NCBI GenBank assembly: GCA_016946835.1
Contig: JACVTC010000193.1
Coordinates: 5,001 to 69,000, forward strand
Origin: Neocallimastix lanati (nom. inval.)
Taxonomy: Eukaryota > Neocallimastigomycota > Neocallimastigomycetes > Neocallimastigales > Neocallimastigaceae
Reading direction: 5' to 3'
Length of the DNA: 64,000 nucleotides
The translations under genes and the position numbers were made by a program. The notes beneath the pieces are model-generated. The model was not told the DNA's origin and searched no databases. It was given only the letters and a program-made list of their open reading frames with translations. Of the stretch, positions 51,551-63,713 are shown piece by piece (the stretch's first letter is position 1; each line of letters opens with the position of its first letter).

Positions 51551-52416
51551 TATTACTATACTATAGATTTATGTATATATGTATATTGGTTGTTTATTTT
51601 TATAATAAATATATAATTTTAAAAAAAAAAAAGAAAATTATAAAAAATAAAAAAATATAACAAAAAAAAAAGTTAAACGTTTTATACGTGTTTTTTACAT
51701 GCTTTTTTTTTTTTTTTTTTTTGCCTTTTGAATTTAATTCTAATTTTTTATTTCTAGAAAAATAGAAAATTTTTTTTTAAAAAAAAAAAATTGATTTAAA
51801 ATAATAATAAAATCATCATCACCATTATAATAATAGTAATAATATAAATTAATGACTCCTACTACAACTTAATTATCTATTTAGTTGTATTTATCCCCAT
51901 TTAAATAACAATTCAATATTTCCTCCAAAATAATAATATCAATAACAATAAATAAAATAATAAATAAACGATAAATATACTTTTTTATTTTTTTATTTTT
52001 TTTTTTATTTTTTTTTACTTTTATTTTATTTTATTTTATTATTATTTTTTTTTTTACGATTTCAATTTTTTGTTTGTTTTACAAAACTTTTTTTATTTCT
52101 TTTTTTTTTTTTTAATTAATTATTTTATTTTATTTTATTTTAAAGAAATAAATTTTTTGATAAATATAAATAATATATTTTAAAAATGAAGAAAATATAT
52201 ATATATGTTATATTAATATTATTTTATAAAAAAAATTAATAAAAATGTACTGCGTTGAAATAATAAATATAAGTATGTTGATAGTTATTTATATAGTAAT
52301 GAGATTATTAAATTTTAATAATGATAGTTGGATAATTTTTTATTACTTATTTTTATTGTAATAATAAAAATTAAATAAAAGTATTAAAAATTAAACAAAA
52401 GTATTTAAAACTTTAT
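49624..52416. other. AT-rich spacer between LOR genes 1 and 2
   Basis: Contains AAAT arrays at 50457-50531 and 51389-51463 and a T-run of about 43 at 51505-51547. A less AT-rich patch at 51840-51960 has no useful frame. No gene seen. Confidence 0.6.
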
Positions 52417-53037
52417 TTAATCTTCTCCATCTTCATGCTTAAATTCATCAAAGATAATAGCTAAAGCGACCATTAATGCCATATCGACATTTGGTGCAAT
52501 TTCAAGAGAGTAAGAATCCTTATTGGTGAAAAGAGTCTTAGCATCTAAAATCTTGACAATTCTTGCAACCATTGGAGCATTAGAGCTATCTCCATAATAA
52601 ATGCCACATGTACGTGAAAGTAAATCACTCTTTAAAACAAGTTCTTCCTTTTGGTTAGTAGCTTTATTATAGAACTTAATAATTAACTTTCTAAAAGAAA
52701 ATATATTACTCTTTTTAATAGAAGCAATCTTACGATCAGTTTTTGGATCGTTCAAAGTTTGCTTAAATCTTAAAGAAATATTTTCTTTTATGGTAATAAT
52801 TGGATTATTATAGATATCATAAAGGTATTTTCTATCATGTAAGGTGATATATTTTCCCTTACACTTAAAGTAAGTTAATCCATTAGTATCCTTGATTGAG
52901 AAATCATCACCACTGAAACTAAGAACATGTTCCTTTAATTGTAAAACAACTGGTCGTTGAGCAAGGAAACGAGATTCAGTTCCAATAATTGAAACTTTTG
53001 GGCTTTCAACACGACCTTGAGTAAATAATAAACCCAT
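52417..53037 (-). CDS. LURP-one-related (LOR) protein 2
   Basis: 206 residues, intronless. The core matches the neighbouring paralogues: FSGDDFSIKDTNGLTYFKCKGK (41-62), YLYDIYNNPIITIK (71-84), LIIKFYNKATNQKEELVLK (118-136), CGIYYGDSSNAPMVARI (144-160) and YSLEIAPNVDMALMVALAII (176-195). A charged C-terminus follows (FDEFKHEDGED). The last hydrophobic segment is the expected core helix of the Tubby-like fold and probably not a true membrane anchor. No signal peptide is evident. It is most similar to LOR 3 at 56069-56713, from which it diverges across a 3-kb spacer. Role unknown. Confidence 0.88.
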   Translation of the reverse strand: MGLLFTQGRVESPKVSIIGTESRFLAQRPVVLQLKEHVLSFSGDDFSIKDTNGLTYFKCKGKYITLHDRKYLYDIYNNPIITIKENISLRFKQTLNDPKTDRKIASIKKSNIFSFRKLIIKFYNKATNQKEELVLKSDLLSRTCGIYYGDSSNAPMVARIVKILDAKTLFTNKDSYSLEIAPNVDMALMVALAIIFDEFKHEDGED

Positions 53038-54593
53038 TTTTCTTTTAATTTTTTTTAATTATTTTTTTTTGTTTGTTTTCTTTAAAAGTTCTTTTTCAGA
53101 AAAAAAAAAAGTTAAAATATGAATATAAATATATTTTTTAACTTTTCTTTATATAATATATAATATTATATTATTAATAATTTATTTCTCTTTTTTTTTT
53201 TTTTTTAAAAAAATAAAATAAAAAAAATTAAATGTTTATAAAAAATAAAAATATTTTACAAAAATCTTGTTTTAATTTATTATTTTATATTATTTTGAAA
53301 AGAAAAAAAAAAAAGTCTTATTTTTCTCTTTTAGAAAATATTATTTTTTCGTTCGTTTTTTTTTTTAAAAAAAATTGTTTTTTTTTGTTTTATATTTTTG
53401 TTACTTTTATAAATAAAACGTTTAAAAACTTTTACTATCAAAAAGTTCACTTTATTTATAAAAATAATGTTTTTTTAAAAAAACTACTTCTTAAAGTATT
53501 AATAATTATTTTTTTTATAGAATGATTATTAAAATTTTTTTTAAATTTTTCAAAGAATTTAAAATAATAGTGAAATTTTTGTTTTTTTATACTTTTTCAC
53601 TTTGGTGTAAAAGACAATTATATAAAAAAAAAATTTTTTTTCACTATAATTATAGAATATATTATAATATATTTTTGTATATATTTTTTTATTTAATTTA
53701 AATAAATTTAATTTTTATACTATTTTTTTTTTAATTTAATTTATTATTACTAATTATTATTAATTTATTATTGTTAATGATGACTATTTTTTTCTATTAT
53801 TTTAATATTACTAAACAATAATGAATAATGAATGTATATGAATGTATATAAATGAATAAATAAATAAATAAATAAATAAATAAAAAATATATATTTTTTC
53901 AATAAATCATTAATTCAATAATATAATATTAATATTATAAGTATAATCCAATTCAATGTGTAAAATATTACTTTTTTGTATAAAATTTGATGATGAATTA
54001 AAATTAATAAAATAAAAAAAATATAATTTATTTTTTAATTCCACAAATGAATCATATGAATCAAATATACATTTTTTATTAAAAAGAATAAACTAGTAAA
54101 AATAAAAGCTTTATATTTATATTTTTTATAATTTTGAATAATAATTTTTTTCTTTAATTTTAAAGCATTTACTGTAATAATAAAATATAGTATTTGTAAA
54201 ATATAAATCATATATGATCTAATTAATAATATCAATTTTATTATTAATATTTATAAAAACTTTTTATTAAAAACCAAAATTATTATTTTAATAATATTTA
54301 TCAATCAAAAATAATCAATCTATATATATTATAAAAAAAAATTGCTTCTTCAAAAATTAAAACTCATTTTTGTTATAGTAAATTAAATATCGGATCAAAA
54401 ATTTTTACATAATGTACTTGAAAATTTTCTATAGAAAGTTATAATTAATTTTAAATGTAGATTTATTAAAGCATTAATACTTAGATAAAGTTATTAATAA
54501 TAATATATAATATTGAAATTTAGATAATTAAACATTTCACTAAATATTATTATTATTATTTTTTTTTTCAGTATTATTTAAAAATAATCAATA

Positions 54594-54660
54594 AATTTTT
54601 CTATAGAAAGTGTTTTGGAGGAATATTCACAAAAATTTTCTATAGAAAGTGTTTTGGAGT
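54594..54660. repeat. Tandem pair containing the palindrome TTTCTATAGAAA
   Basis: Two copies of a 26-27-bp unit including TTTTCTATAGAAAGTGTTTT, followed by GGAG, start at about 54594 and 54634. A third TTTTCTATAGAAAG stands at 54426-54439. The 12-bp core is a perfect palindrome. Confidence 0.75.
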
Positions 54661-55108
54661 AATAATCAAGATAAACTTTAATATTAATCATTTAACAAGA
54701 TTAATACACAAAAAATAATTTATTAATAATAAAAATAAAAAATTATCTATGATTATTGTTATTATTATTAATTATTATTATTTCAAATTATTAAAATTAT
54801 TTGTTTATTTGATATACATTCAATGAATATAAATAATCAGAGTATATACATAACAGATAAGAAGTAATATTAATAATTATATTTTAATAATAAAATTATT
54901 GTTTAAACTAAATAATTATACTATCATAGAATATAATATAGATAAATTTTTATATATAATAATTATATTTAAAATAAATATATAAAAGAATCATAAATTT
55001 TAAAATAATAAATATTTAAATATTTATTAAAATATATTGAAATAAAATTTTAATTTTTTTTATTATTTACTTTAAAAAATATTATTTTTATAAAAATATT
55101 ATTATTAA

Positions 55109-55149
55109 TGAAATAAATAAATAAATAAATACTATAATTATTAATGAAA

Positions 55150-55188
<39 letters not shown>

Positions 55189-55340
55189 ATACTATAATTA
55201 TTAATGAAATAAATAAATAAATAAATAAATACTATAATTATTAATGAAATAAATAAATAAATAAATACTATAATTATTAATGAAATAAATAAATAAATAA
55301 ATACTATAATTATTAATGAAATAAATAAATAAATACTAAA
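55109..55340. repeat. Minisatellite: TACTATAATTATTAATGAAA plus AAAT units
   Basis: A fixed 20-bp segment occurs about five times, separated by 4 to 12 AAAT units. The last copy decays into plain AAAT sequence. Confidence 0.85.
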
Positions 55341-56068
55341 ATGAATAAATTTATAAATATATGATTATATGAATAAATAAATAGTTAATTAAATAATTAA
55401 ATGGAAAAAAAGAAAAATACTAAATGTTTTACAAAGAAAAAGTAGGTTTATGGCAATTCTATAGTAAAAAATAATTAAATGAATAAATAATTATATCATT
55501 AAATAAATATTAATCAGAAAAAAAAAAACTATAATATTCAATATATTTATTTTATTTAATGCACAAAACTTTATTTTATATGTTATTTAGATCAAATTTA
55601 TAAGATATACTAATATATAATAATATATTATAATATAATATAGAAAATAGAAAATAATTTGTAATTTGTTGTTTGATTATGAAAAAAAAAAAATCTGTAG
55701 TTAATTTTAATATATGTGTTGTGGTATTTAATTTAACAATATATTAAATGTATAAAATCTTAATATTAGGAGTATATTGTAATAAATAATCTATAATTTA
55801 AATAATAAATTGTTAATTATATAATTCTATATATTAGTATTAATTGTTAAGGTTTTGGTACTTTAAAATAGTGGAAATAATATAAAAAGATTTTTATTTT
55901 ATTTTTTATTTTATTTTATTTTATTTTTTTTTTAAAAAAAGATTTTTTAAACAAAACAAATAAAAAAAAATAATTAAAAAAAAAAAAGGAAAAAATTAAA
56001 TTCCTGTTGTTATTATATATTATAATATATTTAAATATCAACAAATAATATAAAATAAAAGAAAAAAA

Positions 56069-56713
56069 ATGAAATTATTAAAATTTTACGACAAAAAGAA
56101 GGTTTCTCAAATTGATCATGATATTGTTGTAACTGAAAATCGTTTCGTTTTTGATAAACCGGTAACCTTAATATTAAGGGAAAACCTAATGAGTTTTTCT
56201 GGTGATGATTTTACAATAAAGGATACTGAAGGTGTTTCCTACTTTAAATGTGAAGGAAAAGCTTTGAATATTAGAGATAAAAAAACAATTTACGATTTAA
56301 ATGGAACTCCTATTCTCAATATTCGTAATGCAATTTTATTTTTAAAAGGTAGAATGAAGGTTTATGCTGGTAAAGACGATAAAAAAACTCTTGCTTCTAT
56401 CATTCCAAAAACTTCAATTCATTCTAGAAAATATGTTATTTCCTTTTATAATATTTCTGAAGAAAAAGAAGAAACATTAGACATGAAATGTGATTTCTTT
56501 AGTCACTCTTGTGGTATTTTCTATGGTAAGGAAAAGGAAGGTTCACCAATGGTTTGTAAAATTATTAAAAAAATTGATGCCAGAAGTTTATTAACTAATA
56601 AAGATAATTACTATGTTGAAGTTGCACCTGGTATTGATGCAGCTTTAATGGTTGCTATTGCCATTTGTTTCGATGAATTAAAGAATGATGATAGTCGTGA
56701 AAAGAAATATTAG
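56069..56713 (+). CDS. LURP-one-related (LOR) protein 3
   Basis: 214 residues, intronless. Family landmarks in order: FSGDDFTIKDTEGVSYFKCEGK (43-64), IYDLNGTPILNIR (74-86), YVISFYNISEEKEETLDMK (122-140), CGIFYGKEKEGSPMVCKI (148-165) and YYVEVAPGIDAALMVAIAIC (181-200). A charged tail rich in Asp, Lys and Arg follows. It is the best conserved copy along with LOR 2, sharing FSGDDF, FKC, the CGI(Y/F)YG turn and (L/T)TNKD before the last strand. The ATG has an A-rich leader. It transcribes away from LOR 2. Family fold is confident; biochemical role unknown. Confidence 0.89.
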   Translation: MKLLKFYDKKKVSQIDHDIVVTENRFVFDKPVTLILRENLMSFSGDDFTIKDTEGVSYFKCEGKALNIRDKKTIYDLNGTPILNIRNAILFLKGRMKVYAGKDDKKTLASIIPKTSIHSRKYVISFYNISEEKEETLDMKCDFFSHSCGIFYGKEKEGSPMVCKIIKKIDARSLLTNKDNYYVEVAPGIDAALMVAIAICFDELKNDDSREKKY

Positions 56714-58270
56714 ATTTAGCTCTAAACTAATATTTTTTTTTTAATTTGTTAACAATCAAAAATCAAATTCAAAATATATATATATACATTTTAATTCAAA
56801 TTAATAATAATATGATATAATTAAAATAATTTAATAAATATATATTTTAAACCATAAAACATAGATATATAAATAATTGTACAGTAATAACTTATTAGTT
56901 TATTTTTCCTTTTTTCAATATAGTTTTATTTTTTAATTATTTTTTTTTTAATATTTAATAATAATTTAAAATAAATATTTTAAATTTAACAAATTGTTAA
57001 TATTTTTTTTTTTTTTTTTTTTTATATTTTTTTAATAAAAAAAATATTACGTTAAAAAAAAAATAAAATAAAATCTTTACATATTAACAATTAACAATAT
57101 AACTAATAAAATAAGTAATTTATGTAAACAATAAAAACAAAATAAAATAAAAAAAAAAAAATAAAAATAAAATAAAATAAAATAAAAAACTATTAAAAAT
57201 TTAAAGAACAAATTATTAATTTATATTATATTTTTATTTTTCTTTATAGTTTATTTTTATTTATATAATATTTAAATAAAACTACTGTTTAAATTGATAA
57301 TGTATTTTGTAAATAGATGTTATGGTTAAATATAAATATATATAATTTATATTTTTATTTTTTTATTTTATAGTTTTTTGTTAATGTCCCCATCAATATA
57401 ATCCATTAATGGTAATAGTAATTTTTTTTTTTATCTTCTATAAAAAGGAAGTAATTTATTATAATATAACATTTATTTTGATTATTAATATTGATAATTA
57501 TATTATAATTAATTAAATACATTATGGTTTTGAAAAGAATATTGGTTTTAAGTTAAATAGTTAATTTATATTAAGATAAAAAAAATTTTATATTGAAATA
57601 TTAAGATAGGTCATTTTTTTCAACAACTAGTATTTATTAATTCGAAAATACTATAAGAATTTTATTATATTTATGAAATAAGAATGATTTTAAGTATCAA
57701 TTTCACATGGTACATTTAAATAAGTAACTTTGTTTTATTTTATTTTATTTATTTTTTTTTCGATGAACTTCATTAAAAACCTTTAATATCCGAAGAGTCA
57801 ATATTATACACAGATAATAACAAAGTTTCAAATAAATATTCTCAAAGTAATGTTGTACAAATTCGAATTTCAATTATATATTTATTAATGAATTTTTAAT
57901 ATATAGTTGAAATGCCACCTAAAAAAAAATTTTAGTATTTACCAAAAATAATTGTTTAATTGACTTAATATATATATAAATAAATTACTACATTTATAAA
58001 ATACTTAAATTGATATTAATAATTTAATTTATTAATATTAATATCAATTAATAACTTTTATTCTTTAAAAATAGTATTTTTTCTTTTATAAGTAATAATT
58101 TTATAATTTTAAAAATTAAACATTAACAATAACAATAACGGCAATAGCAATAAAAGTAATTGAAAAAGAATAAAATAAAAATTTAAATGAAGAATTTATA
58201 TATATTCCATAATCATATTATTGTTTAAAATATTTTAAATTTATTATATTTTTTATCAATTAAGAAAAAA
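56714..58270. other. AT-rich spacer between LOR genes 3 and 4
   Basis: Homopolymers and AT runs. A slightly less AT-rich patch at about 57370-57420 and 57700-57800 shows no frame. No gene seen. Confidence 0.6.
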
Positions 58271-58837
58271 ATGTCAGTCACACCTCCAGAAAAAGAAATT
58301 ATTGTTTTTGATAAAAATTTTATTTCTCAACATCCTTGTAAATTTTTTATAAAAGAAGGAAAAACAATAACCAATGATGACGGTATTACTGTGTTCAATT
58401 GTAATGATGAAATTAATAAAGTAATTGTTAGTAGTAATAATAACCCTTTGTTTAATGTTCAATGTAATGCATTAAATTATCCTATTGAAAAATTAACAAT
58501 ATATTCTGATAATAATAATGCAAAAGTTATTTCTTCATTAAAAATTAAACGTTCTTTTCTAAAAAAGAAATTTATAATAGATTTTTTTAACAAAACTATT
58601 AACAAAAATGAAAGTTTAAATATGGAATGTGATGGATCCTACACTTCATGTGAAATTTATTATGGTAAAAAGAAGGAGGGTTCTCCAATGCTATGTAAAA
58701 TATTAAAATTAAATACACCAAGTGAGAAGGACTATTCAATAGAATTAGCGTCTAAAGTTGATTACTTGTTTATGGTAGCAATTGCTATTTGTCAAATGAA
58801 ATTAAATTTAAATACATATCATATGACTTCATCGTAA
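58271..58837 (+). CDS. LURP-one-related (LOR) protein 4, shortened and divergent
   Basis: 188 residues. It keeps the order of LOR elements: NDDGITVFNCND (35-46, where Phe-Asn-Cys replaces Phe-Lys-Cys), NNPLFNVQ (57-64), FIIDFFNKTINKNESLNMEC (101-120), CEIYYGKKKEGSPMLCKIL (127-145) and YSIELASKVDYLFMVAIAIC (155-174). The first strands are shorter than in LOR 2 and 3. The usual FDE motif after the last helix is replaced by QMKLNLNTYHMTSS. Codon use is more AT-biased than in LOR 2 and 3. It may be diverging or relaxed, but the frame is intact. Confidence 0.8.
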   Translation: MSVTPPEKEIIVFDKNFISQHPCKFFIKEGKTITNDDGITVFNCNDEINKVIVSSNNNPLFNVQCNALNYPIEKLTIYSDNNNAKVISSLKIKRSFLKKKFIIDFFNKTINKNESLNMECDGSYTSCEIYYGKKKEGSPMLCKILKLNTPSEKDYSIELASKVDYLFMVAIAICQMKLNLNTYHMTSS

Positions 58838-59174
58838 AATTGTAAATAATAGAATATATACAATATACATAATTATGTTTAATAATAAAAAAGAAGATTA
58901 TAATTAAATATGTACTTTTATATTATAAATGAAGAAAAACTTTTTATCTTCAAAATATAAATGTTTATTTTGAATTTATTTATTATATGTATATATTACC
59001 ATAACTTATTTATTAACAAAATAGAGTTTATATTGTAATAATTAATTACAATTATAATAATTTATATAAAACTATTGTATTTAATTTAAAAAAAAAATTT
59101 TAAAGATTAAATAAAATCCATTATAGTTTATATGATTGAATGTAGTGATAAACCTTAATAATAAAAACAAATAA

Positions 59175-59233
<59 letters not shown>

Positions 59234-59761
59234 AAAATTGATATAAAAAATAAAAAATAAAAGATACTATGATAGAACAATGAATTAGTCCGTTTTATTT
59301 GTAGCTTTATTTATTAATTCAATAATTTCTTTATAAAATCAATGATAAAAATTATAAATCGTTTAATAATAAATATGAAATAAGAAATTGAACACCTTAA
59401 TATGACATAGTTGATTTTTTGTTAATGGAATTGTAATTATATATATATATTTATTTTATTTTTATTATAAAATATTTAAATAAATTTCAATAATATATAT
59501 TTATAATGTAATAAATAATTTATGTTAAAAAAAAAAAAATTATTAAATATAACTTTTTGATTAATTTTCTATTTAATATTATCATAAAAGAAAAATATTT
59601 CCATCAATAAATGTTTTTGTTTAACTTGAAAAAAAAGTAATAACATTCTATTAAATTTAAAAATTTAACAACAAAATAATATTATTAAACAAAATGGATT
59701 ATGCTTTAAGGGAACAACTCTATTTAAAAAATTATTTCAATTTAATAAATAAATAAATAAA

Positions 59762-59798
<37 letters not shown>

Positions 59799-60468
59799 GT
59801 AAATAAATAAATAAATAAATATATTAGTAATTTATATATAATTAAATTTGTTATAGTTTTTTTTTATTCATAAATAATTAAAAAATAATTCAAAATTTTT
59901 GGATACAACTAAATTTTATTTAATTTTTAATTAAAAAAAAAAAAAAAAGATAATGACCAATTCTTTATGCAAAACGTGATACAAAAAAAAAAAAAAAAAA
60001 ATAAGAAAAATACTTTTTTTTTATTTCAATTAGGAAAATATTTATATTTTTAACATAATTATAATTAATACATTTTTGGAATCGTTAATATTGTTTAATA
60101 TTAAAATTTAAAAAATAATTAATAAAAAAAAAAAAAAAAGAACAAATAAAGGAAAAATTATAGAATTAATATTACATATAATGAAATAGAATGAAATGAA
60201 TTAAATAATAAATGCTAAGAAATGTTCATAAATATAAAAATAATTGATTAAAATTTTATTAAAAAGTAAAAATTAATTAATATATATACATATATATATA
60301 ATTTTTTTTTTGATTAAACTATATATAAAAAAATTTTTTTATATTGAAATATCAATTTAATTTATATAATATTTATTAATAAATTGTTTATTTTTATCTA
60401 TATATATATTTTTTATTCATTATAAAGCTTTATGTTAAAGTAGTCATATTTTATTTTTATTTTTTATT

Positions 60469-60530
<62 letters not shown>

Positions 60531-60613
60531 TATTTTATTTATATTTATATAAGTCTTCTTCCTTTCTTATCTTATTTTTATTGTTTTTTTTTTTTTTTTA
60601 AAAAAATAGTACA
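58838..60613. other. AT-rich spacer between LOR genes 4 and 5
   Basis: Contains an A-run of about 50 (59178-59230), an AAAT array (59746-59821) and a T-run of about 50 (60474-60524) upstream of LOR 5. No gene seen. Confidence 0.6.
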
Positions 60614-61231
60614 ATGTCTAAAACGGAAATTCAAACACCTATCAATGGAATTTCAATATTTAAAGATAACCATTGTTCAGAAGAGCCCTCTATTTACACA
60701 TTGACAAATAAAAATAAATTTTCTTTATCAAAGGTAGAATATATTGTTAAAAATTCTAAAGGAGCTGAAGTAATTAATTTTGATTGTAATATTTTTACTG
60801 GAAAAAGTATTATCAATGATTTAAGAAATAATTCTAAATATAAATATAAATATAAAAATGGTCTTCTTGAAGATAAAATAATTTTTTATCAGGGAGAAGA
60901 AGAAGATGAAAGTGAAGAAATTCAAGTAAAAATTAAGATTGCAAACAAAATAGTTGGAATCATGACTTATGAAGTTAATTTTTATAATAAAATTATTGAC
61001 AAGGAAGAAACATTCCTTGTGAGTTTAGATGCTCTTAAATTCAGTTATAAAATCTTCTATGGGAACAAAGAAAATTCACCAGTAATTTGTACATTTAAAA
61101 GAACTAATATCCTCTCTATTAATTATGAAGCTGAAATTGCACCAAATGTTGATGAAATTTTTATTTTGGCTTTATGTTTAAATATTTCTTTAATTACAAA
61201 AAGTACTGGTGTATTATTGTATAGTCAGTAA
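60614..61231 (+). CDS. LURP-one-related (LOR) protein 5, strongly divergent
   Basis: 205 residues. Recognisable LOR pieces: IVKNSKGAEVINFDCN (44-59), EVNFYNKIIDKEETFLVSL (120-138), KIFYGNKENSPVICTFK (146-162) and YEAEIAPNVDEIFILALCLN (171-190). Differences include a Tyr-Lys repeat (KYKYKYKN at 75-82) and an acidic insertion (EEEDESEE at 95-102) between the sheets. It has no FDE motif; the C-terminus is ISLITKSTGVLLYSQ. It was assigned by motif order and location in the cluster, so family membership is less certain than for its neighbours. Confidence 0.75.
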   Translation: MSKTEIQTPINGISIFKDNHCSEEPSIYTLTNKNKFSLSKVEYIVKNSKGAEVINFDCNIFTGKSIINDLRNNSKYKYKYKNGLLEDKIIFYQGEEEDESEEIQVKIKIANKIVGIMTYEVNFYNKIIDKEETFLVSLDALKFSYKIFYGNKENSPVICTFKRTNILSINYEAEIAPNVDEIFILALCLNISLITKSTGVLLYSQ

Positions 61232-62150
61232 TAAAATACTTTATTAAAAAAAATATTTTTAAATTATAAAATAAAATTTTTATTTAAAGCAGATATTTAA
61301 AAACAAATATAAATAATAAATTAAAATGAAACAACATTAAATCAATAATTAATTCAAGTCTAGTAACATGTCAAATGTATAACAAACAAATAAATTAATT
61401 AATTGATAAATTAATAAATAAATAAGCAATTAAACAAATGAATAAATAAATAGTAAGTAAATAAATAAATGTATAATTAAATAGTTAAATAAATAAATAT
61501 ATTTATTTATTTACAAATATTGCAACCAACTCTTATTTATTTTTATCTTTTTTGATTGAAGCTTAAAGATCTTAAAAAGAATGAAAATTAATATAAATAA
61601 AAATATTGAAATATTATGTTTGTTCAATATATGAATAATTAAATAAATACAATAAAACGAAACGAAATGAAATTAATAAATACTATACTACTAAATTAAA
61701 CTAAATAAATAAGTAAAAAAGTAAAAAAGTAAATAAATAAATAAATAAATAAATGATAATGAACTATAAAACTTTAATATATATAAAATTTTTAAAATTT
61801 TATTTTTATTATATGAAATATTTATTTTAAAATATTTAATAATTTTTATCATAAATATTAAATATTGGTAATAATTATAGTATTTAATTTATTAATCATA
61901 AATTAATTATTAATATAAAAAAACTTGAATAACAGTAAAAAGTCAATATTGTAGTTTTCATTTTCAAAACTATTCTGAATTATACACTTTAATATAATAA
62001 TAGCATTTTATTAATATTTTATTCTCATACATAATTAAGTATGAAGGAATTATATGGTATATAGTATTCAGTAATAAAATAAAGACTCTTTTCTAATTAC
62101 CCACATATTCTAATATTTTAGAATATGATAATCTTTATCAATAAATATAT
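61232..62150. other. AT-rich spacer
   Basis: AAAT-rich simple sequence (61380-61505 and 61700-61755). No gene seen. Confidence 0.6.
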
Positions 62151-62159
62151 ATACTTGCA

Positions 62160-62570
62160 TATTCCTTCTTGGTAGAATTTTAGCTTTAGATGAGCTCCAA
62201 TTCGATATTGAGGAACTGAGACATTTAAGTGAACAACTCTTAAACAGTTCGCAGGGGTCTACTGTTCCGTATATTGTGGGGCTTGAGCTTCATTTTGCTA
62301 AAACAATACCTATCATTTGTAGTTCTTTTGAGTTACTTTTTGATCGATTTAGTAAGAAATCCTTCATTACCAAGAGTGGCGAAGTCTTACCGATATGACT
62401 TGGGAACAATACTATTAGTAATCTTATTATATATATTTCAGTCACAAATACTAATAGTCTGGTTTATCTCACAGAATCTATAGAGAGAAATTCTTTTAAT
62501 TAAAAATTTTCTGTATTTTTCAGGAGAGAGTTTAGTGGACACTACACTATCTATTTTTAAAGATGTTTCT
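62160..62570 (+). mobile_element. Unidentified repeat or gene relic related to 26.3-26.8 kb
   Basis: This 400-bp island has clearly higher GC than its flanks. One plus-strand frame from about 62171 is open for about 75 codons (LDELQFDIEELRHLSEQLLN, later TIPIICSSFELLFDRF) and stops at TGA near 62396. Continuing past the stop gives plausible sequence (TNTNSLVYLTESIERNSF). The 3' part shares GAGAGTTTAG.GGACACTACACTAT with the minus strand near 26450. Two copies and coding-like composition suggest a degraded mobile element or processed gene. The protein is not recognised. Confidence 0.45.
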
Positions 62571-63713
62571 TCTTTATTTTATTATTTTAGATTTAAATAG
62601 TGACCATGTTAACTGTACATAGTATACATCACACCGAAATTTTTTTAACTTTAGAACTTAATTTTATTCTTTATTACATTAAATTTTCTATGATTAACTA
62701 AAAAAAATTTTTTTTTTTTTTTTTTTTTTTTTTATTTAAATTTTATTATTTTTTATTTTACTTAATCTTTTACAAACATTTTGTTTTTATCTTTAAATTA
62801 TATAATATTTTTTTTTTAAAAAAAAATACTAATTCATAAAGAAATAATTATCTATTTAATAAAAAACTGGAAATGTGAATCTAGTGCATTTCACAATATG
62901 GCGTATTTTTATGTGGCTTGTTTTTTTAATAATCAAAAAAAAAAAATAATCAAATGATAATTAAATAAATAATAAATATTCTTTTTTTTTTTTATATATA
63001 AATTATTAATATTCAATTATAAAAATAATTTTTTATAATTCTTTTTTAATAGAATATATTATTATTTCTTTGGAAACAATTATTTAATAATATTTAATTG
63101 AAAAAATATATTATTATTTCTTTTAAAATAATAATTATTTATATATTTATTTATGATTGAATAGAATATCTTAAAAATGTATGGCTTTATTTAAAAAATA
63201 TTATACCATTGGAAATGTATCTTCTTCCTAATCTAAAAAAAAAGAATTATTTGTTTATTTATTTATTTATTTGTCTTTATACTATTTAAAATAATTTTAT
63301 TATATTCTAAAAGAATATAGATAAAAAAAAAAATAGCAAATTTATTTAATAAAAATAAAAAATTTAATAATAAAAATGGATAATAAAAATTTAATATCTT
63401 TTATTAAAATTATTATATTAAAAATGTTTTTTTTTTTTAAAAAAATTTAAAGATACATTAATTTAAATTTATTTTAAAGGGTGAAAAATAAATAAATAAA
63501 ATAAATTTTAATATTATAAATTTTAATAAATTAATATATTAACTATATATAATTAATATATTAATAATATATTTACTTTTTGAAATTGGTTAGAATTAAT
63601 TTTTAGTTATTTATATAAAAGACAAAAAACGACTTTATAATTTTACTATAAATTAAAATAACAAAACAATAGAAGCATTTATTTCAGAAACACTAATAAT
63701 AATAGTAAAAATA
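62571..63713. other. AT-rich spacer before LOR 6
   Basis: A/T homopolymers and runs only. No gene seen. Confidence 0.6.

Larger units (their letters stand above)
53038..56068. other. Divergent spacer between LOR genes 2 and 3, with several repeats
   Basis: AT-rich, with no gene. It includes an inverted repeat (TAGTGAAA near 53568 and TTTCACTA near 53640), three copies of TTTCTATAGAAA (54427, 54598, 54637) and a minisatellite at 55109-55340. Because LOR 2 and LOR 3 point away from each other, it must carry both promoters. No clear motif was identified. Confidence 0.6.

Noticed and set aside
53232-53525. 97-codon frame rich in Phe, Lys and Asn
   Set aside because: Built from T-runs and A-runs directly upstream of LOR 2 with no domain or normal codon use.
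55109-55340. CRISPR-like array
   Set aside because: Spacers are AAAT units, not unique sequences, and the host is a eukaryote.
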